DNA from: Callipepla californica brunnescens
Taxonomy: Eukaryota > Chordata > Aves > Galliformes > Odontophoridae
Direction of reading: 5' to 3'
NCBI GenBank assembly: GCA_023055505.1
Contig: JALIRH010000008.1
Coordinates: 6,511,775 to 6,575,774 of the forward strand
DNA length: 64,000 bases
Below, piece after piece: positions 25,877-40,384 of the stretch. A program made the translations under genes and the position numbers. The notes beneath the pieces were generated by a model. It had not been told where the DNA came from and ran no database searches. It worked only from the letters and a program-made list of their open reading frames with translations. The first letter of the stretch is position 1; every line of letters starts with the position of its first letter.

Positions 25877-28800
25877 TGAATGAACCTTTATGTTTGCTTT
25901 ACTCAGATTTTGTGATTGATTTTCCAAGAAAGCTTTTAAGTTCAAGGAGGGATTGCATTTTGTTATGTAGTTCTGTGATTTATAGAATGGAGGTTCCAAT
26001 ATATCATATAATTGCATGGGGGGCATCTCTAGAACTCAACAAAGTGATAAGGGAGCATGTGTTCCTCACTTGTAAGTACCTGTCCTGCAGTCAAAAGGTG
26101 TGACAGCAGGTTACAGGAACATACCTGAGCTAATTTCAAACTGAATGCTGTGTAAGTGCAGGAGTGCTTTACTGGTGCTAAAGACTAAGCTGCATAAACA
26201 ACAGTGGTGTTATAATTTTAACTTGATGGTTTATAGTTATGTCTTTTGCTAAAAAGGACAGCTTTTTAGGTCTTGAGAACCTAAGACTTGTGAGATCTAT
26301 GCGTGCGATAGAAAAGATACTTAAGGACTTTCAGTAAGATCCTGGTGGGATTTGGGGCGTTTTGGGAGAAAATGAAACATCCATCACTGTTTTCTGTTTT
26401 AAATACTAATGAAAATCAGCAGTTTTCTTTCAGCTTCCATTTTCTCTAATCAATTAAGCACATCCAACACCTTACTTTATTAGACTATGTGGAAGTTAGT
26501 TCAGATTTACTGATTCCTTTGCTCTTGATTCATGACTATTTGAAAGTACTTTGTCTACTGATAGAGCCAGATATGTATAGGGATTATTTATGGTCTTCTC
26601 TAAGTGCATATATAAGGCAAGCTGATAAGGAATAGGCAGGCACTTGCATTCAAATGCATTCCACATATGTTCAATAATCACATTTATATTAATAATGCCT
26701 TTCATGGAAAAATTGCGGAGGGAGAGATTTTTATCTAATAAAAGAGAGAAGTTTTCCTTGGGTTTATTTTTATTGTTATTATTATTTTATATTTATTTAT
26801 ATATATATAAATATTTGATCTCCAGAACCAGAAGAACAGATGCATGCTATGTTAAAATAGTACAGAATTGTATGTTAACGTTTCTTATGTCTTTTTAATG
26901 ATGCAATAGTGAATTATATTCTTGTTGCATTTGTAATTAGAGGGCGGAACAGATGGTGAAGAGTTGTTTTAAAGCAATGTGTCAATTAAAATTATCCATT
27001 TTGCTAAACTGATTGTTCGCTATAAGAGGATATTTCACTACTGGAAGAACACTCAGTGTGCTGATATGTACTTGATTATTACAGCTCATTTGATAGGAGC
27101 ACATGTACAAGGTATATATACCCATACATAGATATATACCTATGTTAATTACATGTTCATATGCCTTTAAACATCCTCTACTATATTTGTGAAGGAAAAT
27201 GAAACCTTATGAAAGAAAACAAAAAGAAAAAACCTAAAGATAAGATTGTACATGTTTGTAGGTAGGACTTGCTGTCGTATTGTTTCCTCATTCTCGATAT
27301 AAGCTGGAGGTAAATTTCAGAGAGTAATTTAATTGAATGAGATGTTATGCTATAGGACGTGGCACAGGCAACTATAGCATTGTTTTTTTATTTTGCAGGA
27401 GCCGTTTTAGTTTTAATCTGTACATTTTAACTATCATCTCCTGTTTATAGATCTACAGTATTCCAGCATCTAGTGATACCTTTTGTTTTGTTTCTCTTGC
27501 CAACTGTACTTATTTCATCTCGTTTTTCAGTATACAGCATGCACTGAGCAAACATTATTCAATATATATTCAAATTCTGTGTGTTGTCATCCATTTCATT
27601 CTGGAAATTTTAGATGTCATGATGTTCTCTCCTCTTACCCAAAAAGGCTGGGTTGTAGGGAGTTAGGAATGTCTGAAAGGAACTAGAGCGGCCAATCCTA
27701 ATTTTTTAAATTCTTTTAAATACTCATGTGTTTATTTAAAACAAAATTATTCTGGTTGCTTTGTACGGATATAAAATGAGTCTCATGAAACATGTTCAAG
27801 TAAATATTCAGTACATGTTCAAGAGGTGGCATTTCTCTGACCACTTTATACCTGAAACATCTGACTTCCTGACTGCTTCCTTTGCCAGAAGGTCTGTGTG
27901 TCACAGTGGGTACGAAGGGAGCACCTTAGGGTGTTTCACTTTGGACATTGAACTACAGTCCATTTCTATAGCAGAGTGTGATGTATGTAGTTCAGAGAAG
28001 AGGCTGGCTGCATGGAGAGCACTGCATGTTAAGATTATTCTGGCTCTGCATGGAGGAAGTACAGCAGTTAGTATCTCTGTCATGTTGTGACTTCCAGCCC
28101 GAGGCTGAAGGCAGGAGGGCCACGCTGTATTGCTGTACACTGTGCCCACTCTCAGGAGGAGTAGTTAGTTCATGGGCATTTTTTAAAAACTAGATTTGAC
28201 AGGTAAATGACTAAATATGTTTCTTTAGTGATCCAACATTTCCACTTAATGAAGCAAGTTGTTGTTGACTCTGCTTGTTGTCTATAAATTCTGAGTGACT
28301 CAGTGTTTGTGAAGTCAGTAAATTGCACATAATACTTAGTAATTGTCCTTAGCCAATAACATATTGTTGTTTTGTTTGTTCAGTAACATTTGTGCTAAAC
28401 AGTGTTTCCTGAATTAGCTGTTACTTTTACTTCCCTAAAAAGAATAACGTAACCTCTGTGAACAGTTTATCTACTTCAGTTTCATGTGTTATTGAAGGTA
28501 CAAATGCATTGTAGCTGGAGGAATATCCAGTGGACTATTTGCATATTTGTAGCTAGGCTCAGTCTTTTAGCATTGTACCTTGGCATAGAAAATGGAATCT
28601 AGCATTAATGTGCCATATGAGAGACACTCTCCCAAGGAACTGAGTAGTGGCTCTTACCAACGTGTTTCCTTTCAAGAAGGAAATTAGACACTTTTCTGTA
28701 TCATTGTAGTCCTCTTGGTAAAAAATAAGCAGCATTTGTTCTAACAAAGTTTGCTGCATTAGGACCGACTCTTGGCTTTATCTCAGTTACTGTATAATTA

Positions 28801-31800
28801 TGTTTTCTTTACTTGTGAATCACATCTCCTAATCTTCCCTACTTGTAGAAAAAGCCAGAAATGGAAAGCCAATAAATCTCCTGGCACTGCCTTCTGGCTT
28901 TGGGGATATATATGGAAACATGCATGTGTTGTGCATCATTCATTATGTCCTTGAGAAAATCATATTTAATTTCTGAATGTAGGATTATTATTTATTTATT
29001 TCTAAAAGATAAGCATATTGCCTGTCAGGCACTAAGTTGATTGTTAGCATTTCTCTTATCCTCAGACCATGTCTCTCATATATAAATATTTCAAATATCC
29101 TCTGCCAAGTAAAACTGTTGTGAAGCCGGCTTTAGGCTTCTTGTGGAAACACATAATCCTAACATGCCCTCTGACAAGCTGCCAGGAGGACAGTTTTTAG
29201 CATCAAGTTGTGCAGAAAAAAAATCATCCTGTAAGGTCTGCTTATAGCTGCTTCCGACTGAGGCCTTTACTGTGCACCCAGAATGTTCTTGTTTGGCTGT
29301 GTGATTAAGTGCTTTGCTATAATACACATATCTCCTGGTTTTAGAACTGTGCCTCAGTGTATCGTTTTCCAGCCAAGCAGGAAAAATCTCAAGCAGCCCA
29401 ATCCCAAGGAAAAGAAATAAAAGCTAAATAGGTAACAAACCATACTTTCTAGTTGAAGGAGCAGCGAAAATGTAAAGCAAAAGAGAATTCTCTGTTGATT
29501 ACATTCAACTTACTTTGCTGGACAAGCAAACCAGGCATCAAGCATCTGATCAAATTCTAGCAGTTCATCCAACATTTGGGAAGAAACATATAATCAGTGC
29601 ACAACCTGCATTGAGAAGGAAACATGAAACTGATGTTCAAAAAAAAACCACACTTTAATAGAGAGACTCGTTCAGCCAGAAGAAATTTCCATTACTTTCT
29701 CCTTAAGTGTATGTTTCACACCTCTGTAAATTTCTCTGTGCTGATTCAGAGTCACCATTGCAGTTTCTGTTCACATTCTGATTTGATGTAGATCATTCTA
29801 ATTTGTTCCATGTTTGTGAGCTACAGTGGGGGTATGAATCATTACAGATTAACTCAGCCTGTGGAGTATTTGTTTAATTCCACCCCTAATTTTATGTATT
29901 TTATGTGGTTAATCATAGACAACAAAAATTAGAGATGCTCAAGTAAGAATCTGTAAGATGTGGCAAAATAGGATTAATCACACTCTCTTACTCTCTTGGT
30001 CTCCCCTACCGCCCCCCCCCCCCCCCCCCCCCCCCGCCCCCAATATTTTAAAGTATGATAAACTAAAACTATTTCTCTTCTGAAAAAATATTTATGATAT
30101 TTCCACAATATCAGGTACATCCTATCTTCCAATAACATGCAAACATCTAAAGGATGCCTAAAAAATCATCTGCCAGCTTTAGTTAGCTTGACACATCTGC
30201 ATAGGAGAGCAGATGTTACTCAGTTTGCCCAACAAACGTTGACTAATGTGAAAGACTTTGTTAAAGGAAGTGGTGTGATCATTTAATGGCATTTGTCCTA
30301 CAAAGTGGTGCCTTTTCACCTTGGGAAAGACTTCCAGTTTCTAAACTTGTTTTATCAAGCAAAGTATTATACTGGAAACTAGCCTGTCCCTATTGTTTCT
30401 TGATTGAGGGCGTATTAAGTGTTGTAAGAATATTTTGATAAATAATAGTTTTGAACTTTGTTCAGAGCTTGAATGAGTTGCTGCAGTTTGACAACGTCGG
30501 AGCATTAGACAGGAAAAAAATACAGATGAGGAAAGAGCAGATTAGGGAGCAACTATTGCATAGAAATCAAGGATACATAGAACAGCTAGAACCAAGATAA
30601 GGCTGAGTGATTGGAATGGAGTCAATGATTGCATGTGTCATCCTGATTTATAGTTGTGTTAAATCAGTTTCTCTTCCTGGCTACTAAGTTATCGTTTCAA
30701 TATGGAATTCAGAACTCGTTAGTTCACCCATAAATTGTAAGCTTTCTATAGTTAAGGGATCGACGATGTCCAAATTCATTATTTGAAAAATTAAGTTTAG
30801 ATTTAGATATTCTATATGCCTAAGAAAACATCGAAACTGGTAATTTTGATTTACTCCTTTACTTTTTCATGTCTCTCTCTTTTACTTTATTATTATTATT
30901 ATTTGAATATATATTTCCTTTCCAAAGGCACTGCCTGAATCATATAGTTTAAAACAGAGATCTGCATTCACTCATCTCTGGGGGAGAAGATAAAGCAAAA
31001 AGTGCTTGGGCTCTACATTACAGTAAAGGCACAGGAAGAAGCAGCCACCTCCAACAATTTATCAGCAGTTTAGATTTGAAGCAGTGAGCAGAATGATGGA
31101 TAAGCTTAGATGCTGGCTGCTACAAATTGGCAGAATTTCTAAGGGGTTTTGTGAGTGATAGGTGTAAAGTTTACCACGATACGTCTATTTATCATGTTAC
31201 TCTAAGATTGGGTGTATTCTAGCATTTAAATAGCCAAAATATGTATTTTTTCTTTGATTTAATCTGAGATTTCCAAAACTTTTTTCAGGTCCATATTTCT
31301 CATTTATTTAAAACAGCAACAACTAAACAACAACAACCCTTCAGTCATACTTCTTATGCTACAACAGATTAAAAGAATGCATTAAATAATGTAACCAGCT
31401 GTGTGCTGAGTACTTCCAGTTGCTGAAGGGACATCTTTCATCCTCAAAATTTGTAGGGGGATCAAAATCGCCTTTGTCTTCAGCCAGAGATGCTAGGCTT
31501 ACATTACTGGAAAGAAACATCTACTTTTAGGTGTTGTAAATGATGGTTGAGTCTGAGGAGATGTATCGTAAGGTTTAACGAAGCGTACGTTCTACAACTT
31601 TTCTTTTTATGCGTTAAATATACATGAGGAAAATGTTAACAGAGGAGAATTGAGTTAAAACTTTTTTTTCTAGGCTCCTGCCTTTGGTCTTTAGAAAGGA
31701 CGGTGGTGGTGTTCTTGAAATGATTATAGAAAATCAGGCTTTTCTTGACCAGTTCGCTGTTTTTTCAATGCTGTTTCTGTTCTGAAGTGGCATAAGAATT

Positions 31801-32605
31801 TGAATCCCTCTAAACTGAGCCTTTTGGTTATAAACATGTCACTTTCTTCAAAAGCTACCACAGTTCAGCTGCTCTATGGAAACTATCCCCTACGTGGGCC
31901 CTTGCAGCAAACACAAGATAATTTGACTCAGACGTACTGGAAAATGAGTGACATGACTGCAATTTTCTTGCAAATGAAAAGTAGACAGGCAGATCACTCA
32001 TCGTAACTCTGAGCCTATGTGCAGTCGTGTACTAAGTCATAAAAGATTAGTCGTGTGTCATCATTCTGAAGTATTTTTTCCTGAAGTTTTCTGTTAATTT
32101 TGTCCATCTAAGAAAAGGCTAACACTGAAAACGTTCTCCATGCGGTTGAAAAGCAAAGAGAAAACATGGTTTTTGTTGTTGTTTTTCTGTATGTGGTAGT
32201 TTTTCATTGCTGTTTCTTTTTTATATATAGCAATACATAGTGGCTTTTAAGGCACACCAGAGTTTATGAATAATCCAAATGTTAATAGAATATTCCTCGC
32301 TAGCTGGCGAAATAACAAACAAGAAAATGTGAATTGCTGTTAAGCTATGCACTGAGGCATGCCATATAAAACGTCCAGTTCTTTAGAGTATAGCAAGTTG
32401 GTGAAGGTAACTTGGACAAAGTTGCAGTTTCTCCTGAAAATTTTGCTCTAGTTTTTTCAGATATTACCTAATTTGTGATCTCTCATATAGCCTCACTGAC
32501 ACTATATGGAGCATTGCTAACTTCTCTCACTCAGGTTTCAATAATTCCATCGGAGTGTGAATGTTAAAGCCTCCAGCTTTTGGCCAGCATAAATCTCATT
32601 GTATG
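25877..32605. other. Unique non-coding DNA
   Basis: About 6.7 kb without a recognised gene or transposon. Low-complexity T/A segments lie at 26766-26815 and an (ATT)n run at about 30886-30904. A C24 tract is at 30012-30035. A TATA-rich imperfect dyad (AGGTATATA/TATATACCT) lies at about 27110-27142. Confidence 0.55.
30012..30041 (+). repeat. C24 homopolymer with trailing C5
   Basis: Uninterrupted run of 24 C (30012-30035), one G, then five C. The minus strand is a G24 tract able to form G-quadruplex structures. Length is likely polymorphic and sensitive to assembly error. Confidence 0.95.
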
Positions 32606-32862
32606 CTGCTGCTTCCTGTGTTGGGGGCTCCAGAACTGGACACAGTACTCCACGTGGGTTCTCACGAGAGCAGAGCAGAGGGGCAGAATCACTTCCCTCA
32701 ACCTGGTGACTCTTCACTTGATGCTACCTCACAATACAGTTGGCCTTCTGGGGGGCAGGTGCACATTGCTGGCTTATGTTGAATCCTTCCTTAACTGACA
32801 CCCCCAAATCCTTCTTCTCAGAGCCATGTACCAAGTCTTCAGTTACCCCAAAACTGAAATTT
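32606..32862 (-). mobile_element. CR1 LINE fragment, ORF2 RT C-terminal part
   Basis: Plus-strand text is the antisense of CR1 ORF2: GGGCTCCAGAACTGGACACA, a CACGAGAGCAGAGCAGAGGG stretch, then CACATTGCTGGCTTATGTTG and ACACCCCCAAATCCTTCTTC. These correspond on the minus strand to the RT C-terminal motif with [14 protein letters not shown] residues. The fragment is truncated at both ends and stops about 15 bases before the LTR that follows. Non-functional. Confidence 0.88.
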
Positions 32863-32876
32863 TTGAAGTAAATGGG

Positions 32877-33442
32877 TGTCGTGATGATTTGTCTTACTAG
32901 TATTCCACATCATAACATCATGCAGTGGTCAGGGAGTTAAAGGGTTAATGCTGCAGCTCCTGTCTTGGAAGCGAAGAGTGAAAAACAGACCCCAGAAGAC
33001 TTCATTATTCTTTGTATATTTCTTGGTTGGTGGGAAAGATAAAACTGACTGGAAGTCACAAGACCATCTTTCTTTTGTCTGCCTTGGCTCAGTGTGCCCT
33101 CTGGCTGTCTTGCCTACAGCATTAGAGTAAGGCCTTTGGCTTTTGAAGGCTCTCATCTATCTGATTTATTAGCTTCAATTCCAATTCTATTGTATTATAT
33201 TGTGTTATCTCACATTCTGCTATTATATTTAGTAAATCAGTTTTCTCCCTTGGCCCATTGCTGCTGTTTTGTTTTTCCATCTGCCTGTGTTTTCTGTACC
33301 TGTTTTGCCTCTTTACTGGGTCATTGGTCTGTGGGTTCCTCTGTCCCTAATTAGTCATGGAAGTAGGCCAAACTGGGCCAGAGCTGCAACAGCAGGACAA
33401 GGGGAATGGGGAGGGAGAAGGGGAAAGTGCACAGTAATCACA
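32877..33442 (+). mobile_element. Solo LTR of an avian ERVL-type element
   Basis: Starts with TGTCGTGATGATTTG, resembling the 5' ends of galliform ERVL LTRs as I recall them. It continues with a GTCAGGGAGTTAAAGGGTT segment, a TATTGTATTATATTGTG low-complexity part, an AGTAAA polyadenylation-like signal near 33230 and a GC-richer end finishing near AGTAATCACA. No internal gag/pol sequence follows, so it is a solo LTR left by recombination. The 3' boundary and target duplication could not be fixed; short flanks do not match exactly. Family identity rests on recalled consensus, not on a search. Confidence 0.65.
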
Positions 33443-33523
33443 AGAGGTGGGCTGAATTTGAACACGTGAAAAAAATCAAAACTTTGAGTATTTTTCAAAC
33501 ACCTCTAGTTCCCAAGTTCTCTC

Positions 33524-33541
33524 TTTTTTTTTTTTTTTTTT
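33524..33541 (+). repeat. T18 homopolymer
   Basis: Uninterrupted T run about 80 bases after the solo LTR. No processed pseudogene was seen beside it. Confidence 0.9.
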
Positions 33542-36500
33542 GAGTATTAATATGTTTTCATTGTTTTTATTGAGCCTTAGTCATTTGTGATCCGATCCTT
33601 CCATGTTATAGTGTTTTATATTCTGTGCAAGGAATAATGGTGTTTGTAGAACAATGGAAGTTGTGAGTTCCACTATGTCTTGAACTCATGAAAAGTTATT
33701 CTACAAAGGAACCAAGGGAGTGTTTGGTTATTTTAATAACGTGTGTACAGAACATTATGCTTTTAAAGTCCTAATCAGTTCATTTCTTTATTAGAAATGG
33801 TTATTACCTACCCTGTGTTTTCAAGAGGATTTATGAAGTTTAAACTTAATTGCCTATTTAAAATGAATTGTTCGTTCTCTTATTCAGGATCCAAGATAAG
33901 TATATCTTATTTTTACGAGCCACTAAGCATGGAGATCTCTTATCTGTTTAAGTACATTGATGTAAGATGAGTTTGTTAGTGTTGGCTCAAGTGATTTTGC
34001 AAGCAGTGTAACTTGATGTGACCTGCTGAACTAGAGACATTGATTTGAATTTAGGAAGCCTAGTGTTTAATCCTATTTCTGTTCTGTGCTTTACTGTCTG
34101 TTTCCAAGTGCATTACTGTGAGTAATTATATTTACTAAACTTGATGCAATTCCTAAGAGCAAGAAAGCAGAAAGATTAAAAGAAGGAGGGTTAGAACAAG
34201 GAATTTACTGACTCCTCATTAGTTTACATCCATGGTGTTTCCTGTTACAGTGCATACGTGCTAACACCTAGGGTGGGATTGAATGGCTAAAATAAAAATA
34301 ACCGAGTAAAGATAATTTTCTCTATTTTCTGTTGAAAAGCCAATTCTAGCATCATGGTATAATACAATAATTGGGATTTTCTTATGTTAATATAGTAAAG
34401 ATGTGATTCTTTTGAATACTCTTCCGTACATTATGGTTACATTTATGGAAATTAATGTTTCTTTTCCTAAGAACTATGTAAGCAATTAGTCTTTGGACTG
34501 CTTTTGAAAAACTATTAGATAGCCAAGTTTCTGAAGGTCTTTAGCATATACTTAGTTCCTGAGAAGTGGGATGATATTCCTTTCCTGGAAGGAAAATATA
34601 TAATTCCTTGCTCAGATCAAACTTTTCTAGAAAGGCTTGGGGAAGAGACAGTCGTTGCATGTTACGTGAGTCGTGTTAATCTCAGTTATTCCAAGTTAGC
34701 TTATGAACTAAACCATTGGAAATCACAAAGGTATCTTGAAACTATCGAACTTAAACAATTATTTAGATTTTCTTAGTAAATCAGGTGGGATGGAATAAAA
34801 GCTGACGCTCTCATTAGATCATCTCATACAGGGAAACATCAGATACTATGACACCCATGACAATGTTATGAGAGTTGGTATGTTTCCATGGGAGGTAAGC
34901 TGAAAAAGAAATCAGAAGTCACAAGAGCAGCGCCTGCAGATTCAGCAGGAGCAGGTTTAGCTAATGCATTTCTTCCCTCTTTTCCTAGAGATGACATTGT
35001 CTTCCAGAGTCAGGAATCCTCTCTGTTGAAATCACATAGCGTGTGCATAGACACACCAAACCACTGAGAGTCCCTGTATAACAATAAATGGTTTAGTGAT
35101 AGTGCAGTTATTTGTTTAGCTCTTGAGTATTTATTTCACTTGGCAAAGTCTCCAAGTAATGTAGTTGCAATATAGAGGCTTGAGAATGAAGAACATTACT
35201 GTTAATATTTTCTCGAATTTCTGAAAGGATTTCTGAAGTAGCTCTCGAGAATGTTACAGTGTAAGGAGGTTTATATTTCAAGTGCATGACATAGTGTAGT
35301 GTTCTTTCCTTGATGCTAAGAAGATATTTTACTTACATTCTGAAAAGATTCATGGGTGGCAATGTGCTGAGTACTACACTGGGAATCAAGGTCTCTTCAT
35401 CCAAACATTTCTCCCCTTTCTTACATTTTAATGTCATCAGTGCAGTCAGATATCCCCAAAAAGCTTAGTATTATTGCGGTGCTTTGGCTTGTGACATTAT
35501 CTCAATAGCACTATGTAGCAATTGCCCCTTACTACTACAGAATGCAGAAAGTTAGCATTTAGTGCACATTTCACACTATCTATGTTACATTTTGGTGGAT
35601 GTGTAAATTAATTTACAGAATTGCTTTCATTTAATGTATGTATGGGCATAACGAATTATGAGTAGCTGAAAAATCTTATTAACTACTCCATGTTCAGTGA
35701 GGCACACTGAAAAGATTCTGAAAGCTAAAGAAAAATAAGGATTATTAAAAATTTTTAATGAAGAACATTTTAATTGGAAAAGCTATCACATGCCACTAAA
35801 TCAAGGAGTCTACATTATATATAACTTGCAAAAGCACTCAGCACTGCTTTTCTTAATAAAAATGTTTTCTTGAATGTTGAAAGTTAGATGGTAATACACT
35901 GAATGGGAGCAGATGGCAGGAAGCTGGGCCTCTTGGTGAATTAAATTTAGGAAATTTAGTAAACCAGAAATCTCTGCATGGCTGAAGGCACAGTGAACTG
36001 ACACTGCCTGCCTTTCAAACGTTGCATGCAGCTATGTATTTTGAAGACAAGTTTGGTCAAATGACATTGAATAAGGCAGAATGGTGTTTTCTAATGGCCC
36101 GTAATTTCTATTTCTTTGTAAAGCTTTGTAAAGCTGTGAGTAGGAAGCTGATGACAAAAGCATGATGTATTTAATATTTTCTTACCAACACTGCAATTAG
36201 TGAACTTGACTCATTTTAAGCTATATATTTAAACTATTGCAATTTTTCAGTGTCAATAATGAACCCTAAGCTATTTGATCCCTAGATTTCAGGTCTTCAG
36301 GAGAATCATAGGACCTTATGTCCTAGGGTCTGTGACAGTGTTGGGTCATTCCTGCCTTGTTTCAAACTCTGGAATTGTTGCTCTCAGCCATTGCTCTTAC
36401 AGAGATTTGGTGACCTAGTAAAAGATCATTACTATTAAACTTCTTAGAATAAAAACAACAACAATACAAAATTATTAAGGAAATCATTGAGAAATTCTAA

Positions 36501-37476
36501 ATAATAAGAAAGAGAAAATAGGAAAACCTCTGCAGTTGCATATAATAGACTGTTATTTTCCTGACTTTTAGGTCACAGAGTGCTGGAATGTCAATTAGAT
36601 ATTCAGTATGCTTTCGCGTAAAGTTATTACACCTTGGTAAATAAGGATTTGATTGAGAACTTCCTTGACATGACCTCTGTGATACACCCACACTAATAAA
36701 TCTCTATTGCGTATTGCTGTGTGTTTCCCTTTCAAAGCTTTTATTCTCTCTCTCATCTTCAGCATATTAAAGTTACATCTTTACTTAATGTAGATTAGCT
36801 GGGGAAGGGGCAGAGCCAGAGCATCTTACTTTTTTTAAAGCAAACACCAGAGGCTATTTACTGCATAGCTGGCACATGTTGCACATTTTCGTGTGATGTC
36901 AATTAAATAATTAGTTACCAGTTAGCGAGTCAAACAGTACAGTATGTTTCAGGAATAACAGGTTACGCATTTCCAAAGAAAACATGTAGATGAGATTTTC
37001 CTGATATCACAGATAGAGAAACATTTCATGTATTTCATCTAGTTTAATCAACTTGATTTCTGAGAAACGATATAACTTTCTTAATGGGAATTTAACAAAG
37101 AAAGAATAGTTCAGTAGCCAACATACTAGTACATCAGTTGGGAATAGGAATTACTTTATTGTACAATATTCCATCTAGATTTGCTGTGAGCTAAAACAGT
37201 TCTTTAAAGACTTAAAGGCAGAGATACTAGAAAATATGTGTCTCTGTGATAGAAAAAAGGGTTATCCCTAGAAATGCATGGAGATTCTTTTGTATTGTTG
37301 GCAATCATAACTCTGAAACTTTTCAGGGATCTGCAGAGCTTTTCCAAGACAGTGAGTAATGAGATTACAGTAGGTGGTCCCATGGGAGCTGAAAGAGACT
37401 TGTCCTGCAGCTCAGAGGAGGAGCCTATGGGTAGGCAGAGAAGATGGTTTGTTGAAGAACAGTGGAAGAAAACCAT

Positions 37477-37527
37477 TTATATATATACATATATACATAC
37501 ATACATATATATATATGTATATGTAAC
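37477..37527 (+). repeat. TA/CATA microsatellite
   Basis: Alternating TATATA, CATA and TGTATA units over about 50 bases. Alternating purine-pyrimidine and partly self-complementary, so it could extrude a cruciform; probably length-polymorphic. Confidence 0.9.
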
Positions 37528-40359
37528 CATTTTTATATAAATTCCAGGGGACAGAACCTATGGAATACCATGGATGCAGGTGGAAGTGATGTTCCAAGGA
37601 AGAGGGAAGGCTTCTACTGTGTGCAAGAAACACTTTCTGCAAGAGTGTTCCAGGCCACAGGAGGGCATTACTGGGAGAAACAGGCCTGATGAAGAGCTCA
37701 AGGATAAACAGAATTCAACTCTCAAGTTTCTTCTTTGTGAGATCAAGGTATTGAACTTTCCTTATTCATTACTTTAAGCAATCATTGTTTTTGGAGATTT
37801 TGATTCCATGATTTTTTGCTTTGTATGTGACCGTACCACTTCAGATACTATTTCCAGTGCTTGGAATTAATGAAGATAGAGTAGGGAAAAGAGGCGTATT
37901 AGAGCATACGTGATCCCACTGTTCGTCACAGCATTCAGAGTTTTCATACAGTCTGTGAGATGTTCTCACATTTAAGAACAGAGGGTAAAATTCTAATGAA
38001 GGACTGACCTACACAGCTTAAATCTTCTGAAGTTGTCACGTTGCTTATTACTGTTCCTGAAGAAATTCACCAACTTCTATATTTCATGGTCTTAAATTTT
38101 TGGCTGCTTCCTAAGCCATTGTGTAGCTGCACAGCTGGTAAAAAAAAATGTTCCCCAAAACTGTTTAGTGCTGAAGAGACTCAGAAAAGCACATAGATGG
38201 CCTCTTTTGGGCTTTACAGTAGCAGTCAAGCTGTATCTGGACCCTTGCCAGCAATTAGTATCCCAAAAGACCAAGAGCTGGGACGTGATTTTAACTGAAG
38301 CTTTTACCATCTAACGTAAAAAGACATCCTCACAGTTGCTTTGTGCAGATCAATATGTAAACTGTCCATGGTTTCTCCAGGTTCTTGTTCCTGAATCCAG
38401 CTAACTGTGCTCACCATGGTCTTGTCCTTCTTAAACATTCATTTTGAGTCACTTTGAGAGAACATGCGTGTAAAATACTTAGGAAGTCTCAGGGCCTATC
38501 CTTGTAGAGCTATTTTTTTGCTTTCTGCCTATGCTTACAGAGAGTCTGTTTGTTATTACTTATTCAAAATGATTTATGAATAGCTATTTGTAGGAAACTG
38601 CATGTTTGGCTTCTGAAGTGGCCCTTGGGTAGCAGAATACACACCTTCAGCACTGATGCCAAGTGACACTAGCTGCTCATATCTGGGAGAACTGTGAGAG
38701 CTCGAGGGATCATCTTAGAGGTATTGAGAAGCTGTAGTGACCTAGGCATGTCATGAGGATGGTCTAGAATAAACAGGCCATATTAGGTAGTAGCTACAGT
38801 CAGATTATTACAGATGCCACAGAATGAGCTAATGTGATTGCTGAAGTGGGATCATAGCATTTTTAATTTGTAAAACAAATGCCATATATGGCTTTTCTTT
38901 TAATTCTAATGGCACTTATTAGCTCAGTAGAACACTATGGGCCTTAACAGAGTGAACCAAGTAACTTTTTCATTAACAGAATAGCAAGTACTTGGGCTCT
39001 CAATAATAGAATTATATTCATGTTGTTTTATGTATCTAGGTGGCATTTATTGTTTTGGACTAGACTGTAGAGTTTCACATGGTGTTTGTACAGTTATTCC
39101 ATCAGTTATCACTATAACTGCAGCTATATCGAACTCTGAATATTATCCACTCAGGTAAATATAAACATGGGGATAAGAAGCGTCTTTGACTATAGTGTCC
39201 AACATCCCATCTATTATTTCTAAGGGGAACATCAATAAAAATAATTTGCCACTCCAAAAGTCTTGAAAATGAGCATATGCTAACACACTCTGATCTCTTT
39301 GGAGACTTTGTAAACAATCATGATTTGTTTTCTGTCTCCAATTTCTCCCATGCAAGTTGTATTTATGTTCTGTTTTCTATTTTGAGTCGATTGAATTAAA
39401 ACTCACTTTATTTCATAATTACAAACATTCATTTTGACTAACTGACAAATCTTGCTGGAATTTTATCCCCAGAACTATCATTCACCAAAACTCACAGCAA
39501 CGAATGATTTTGATGCTGCCAAGTTTCTTTCAATATTCTTCTTCAGAATTACATAACTACTATGAATTTGCATTCACTTGTCTCCCTGTGTTCCTATGTG
39601 ATTTGTTTATTGATTAGTTTTTATAATTCCTTTCTAGTAGAACAGAATTAAGTGTAGATAGAAAACACATCAGGAAGCTAGAGAAATATATTTTGCTTAT
39701 TACTGGATACTGCAGAAGCCTTCTCTCATGTAATGTGACCTTCATAGTAGATTGCAGGAGCCTTCAAGATTTCTACTAAACCTCACCTTAAAGTAAGAGT
39801 TGTGTGATAAGGGACAGAATCTCATACCCTCTGGAGTGGAATTCGTTTCAAGTGAATTAGATAGAAACGAGATAATTTTCACAATGAGGGGCTACATAGC
39901 CAAGCTGTCATAGGCTGGGTCACGGTCTCTAATTTTGTTCCATTCACTAGTTAAGTGTGAGCAAGAAGATCAAAGGTATTATGTAAAAAGACTCTTACCC
40001 TCAGTCTGTGAGGAAAATAACAATGAAGAGAAAATGGTAAGGTTATTCTTTGTACCAGCAGTTGGAGGTGATCACATTTCTGCCCATTCTAACATGCTGA
40101 AGTGCCATGTGGTAAAAAGCAAATACCCCATCTCTCAGACAACAGCTCCTGAACGTCCTTCATTGCTTGCTTTCTTATTTCTGTCAAGAAAGACATCAAC
40201 TTGAATGGACATCATCAAGTGCTGCTGTCTGCAGGCTTGCCTCTCTTGTTTGTCCTGATAGGTACTTCAAATTTCCTAGGCTCTTCTGCTCACTTTGAAA
40301 TGATCAAGAGAAAAAGAGTATACTTTAATCAGGAAGTGTACAATAGAAACAGCATGAAC

Positions 40360-40384
40360 GGGGGGGTGGGGGGGGGGTGGGGGG
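40360..40384 (+). repeat. Interrupted G tract
   Basis: G7-T-G10-T-G6. Three G runs, the central one long enough to supply two G-triplets, so an intramolecular G-quadruplex is possible on the plus strand. Confidence 0.9.
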
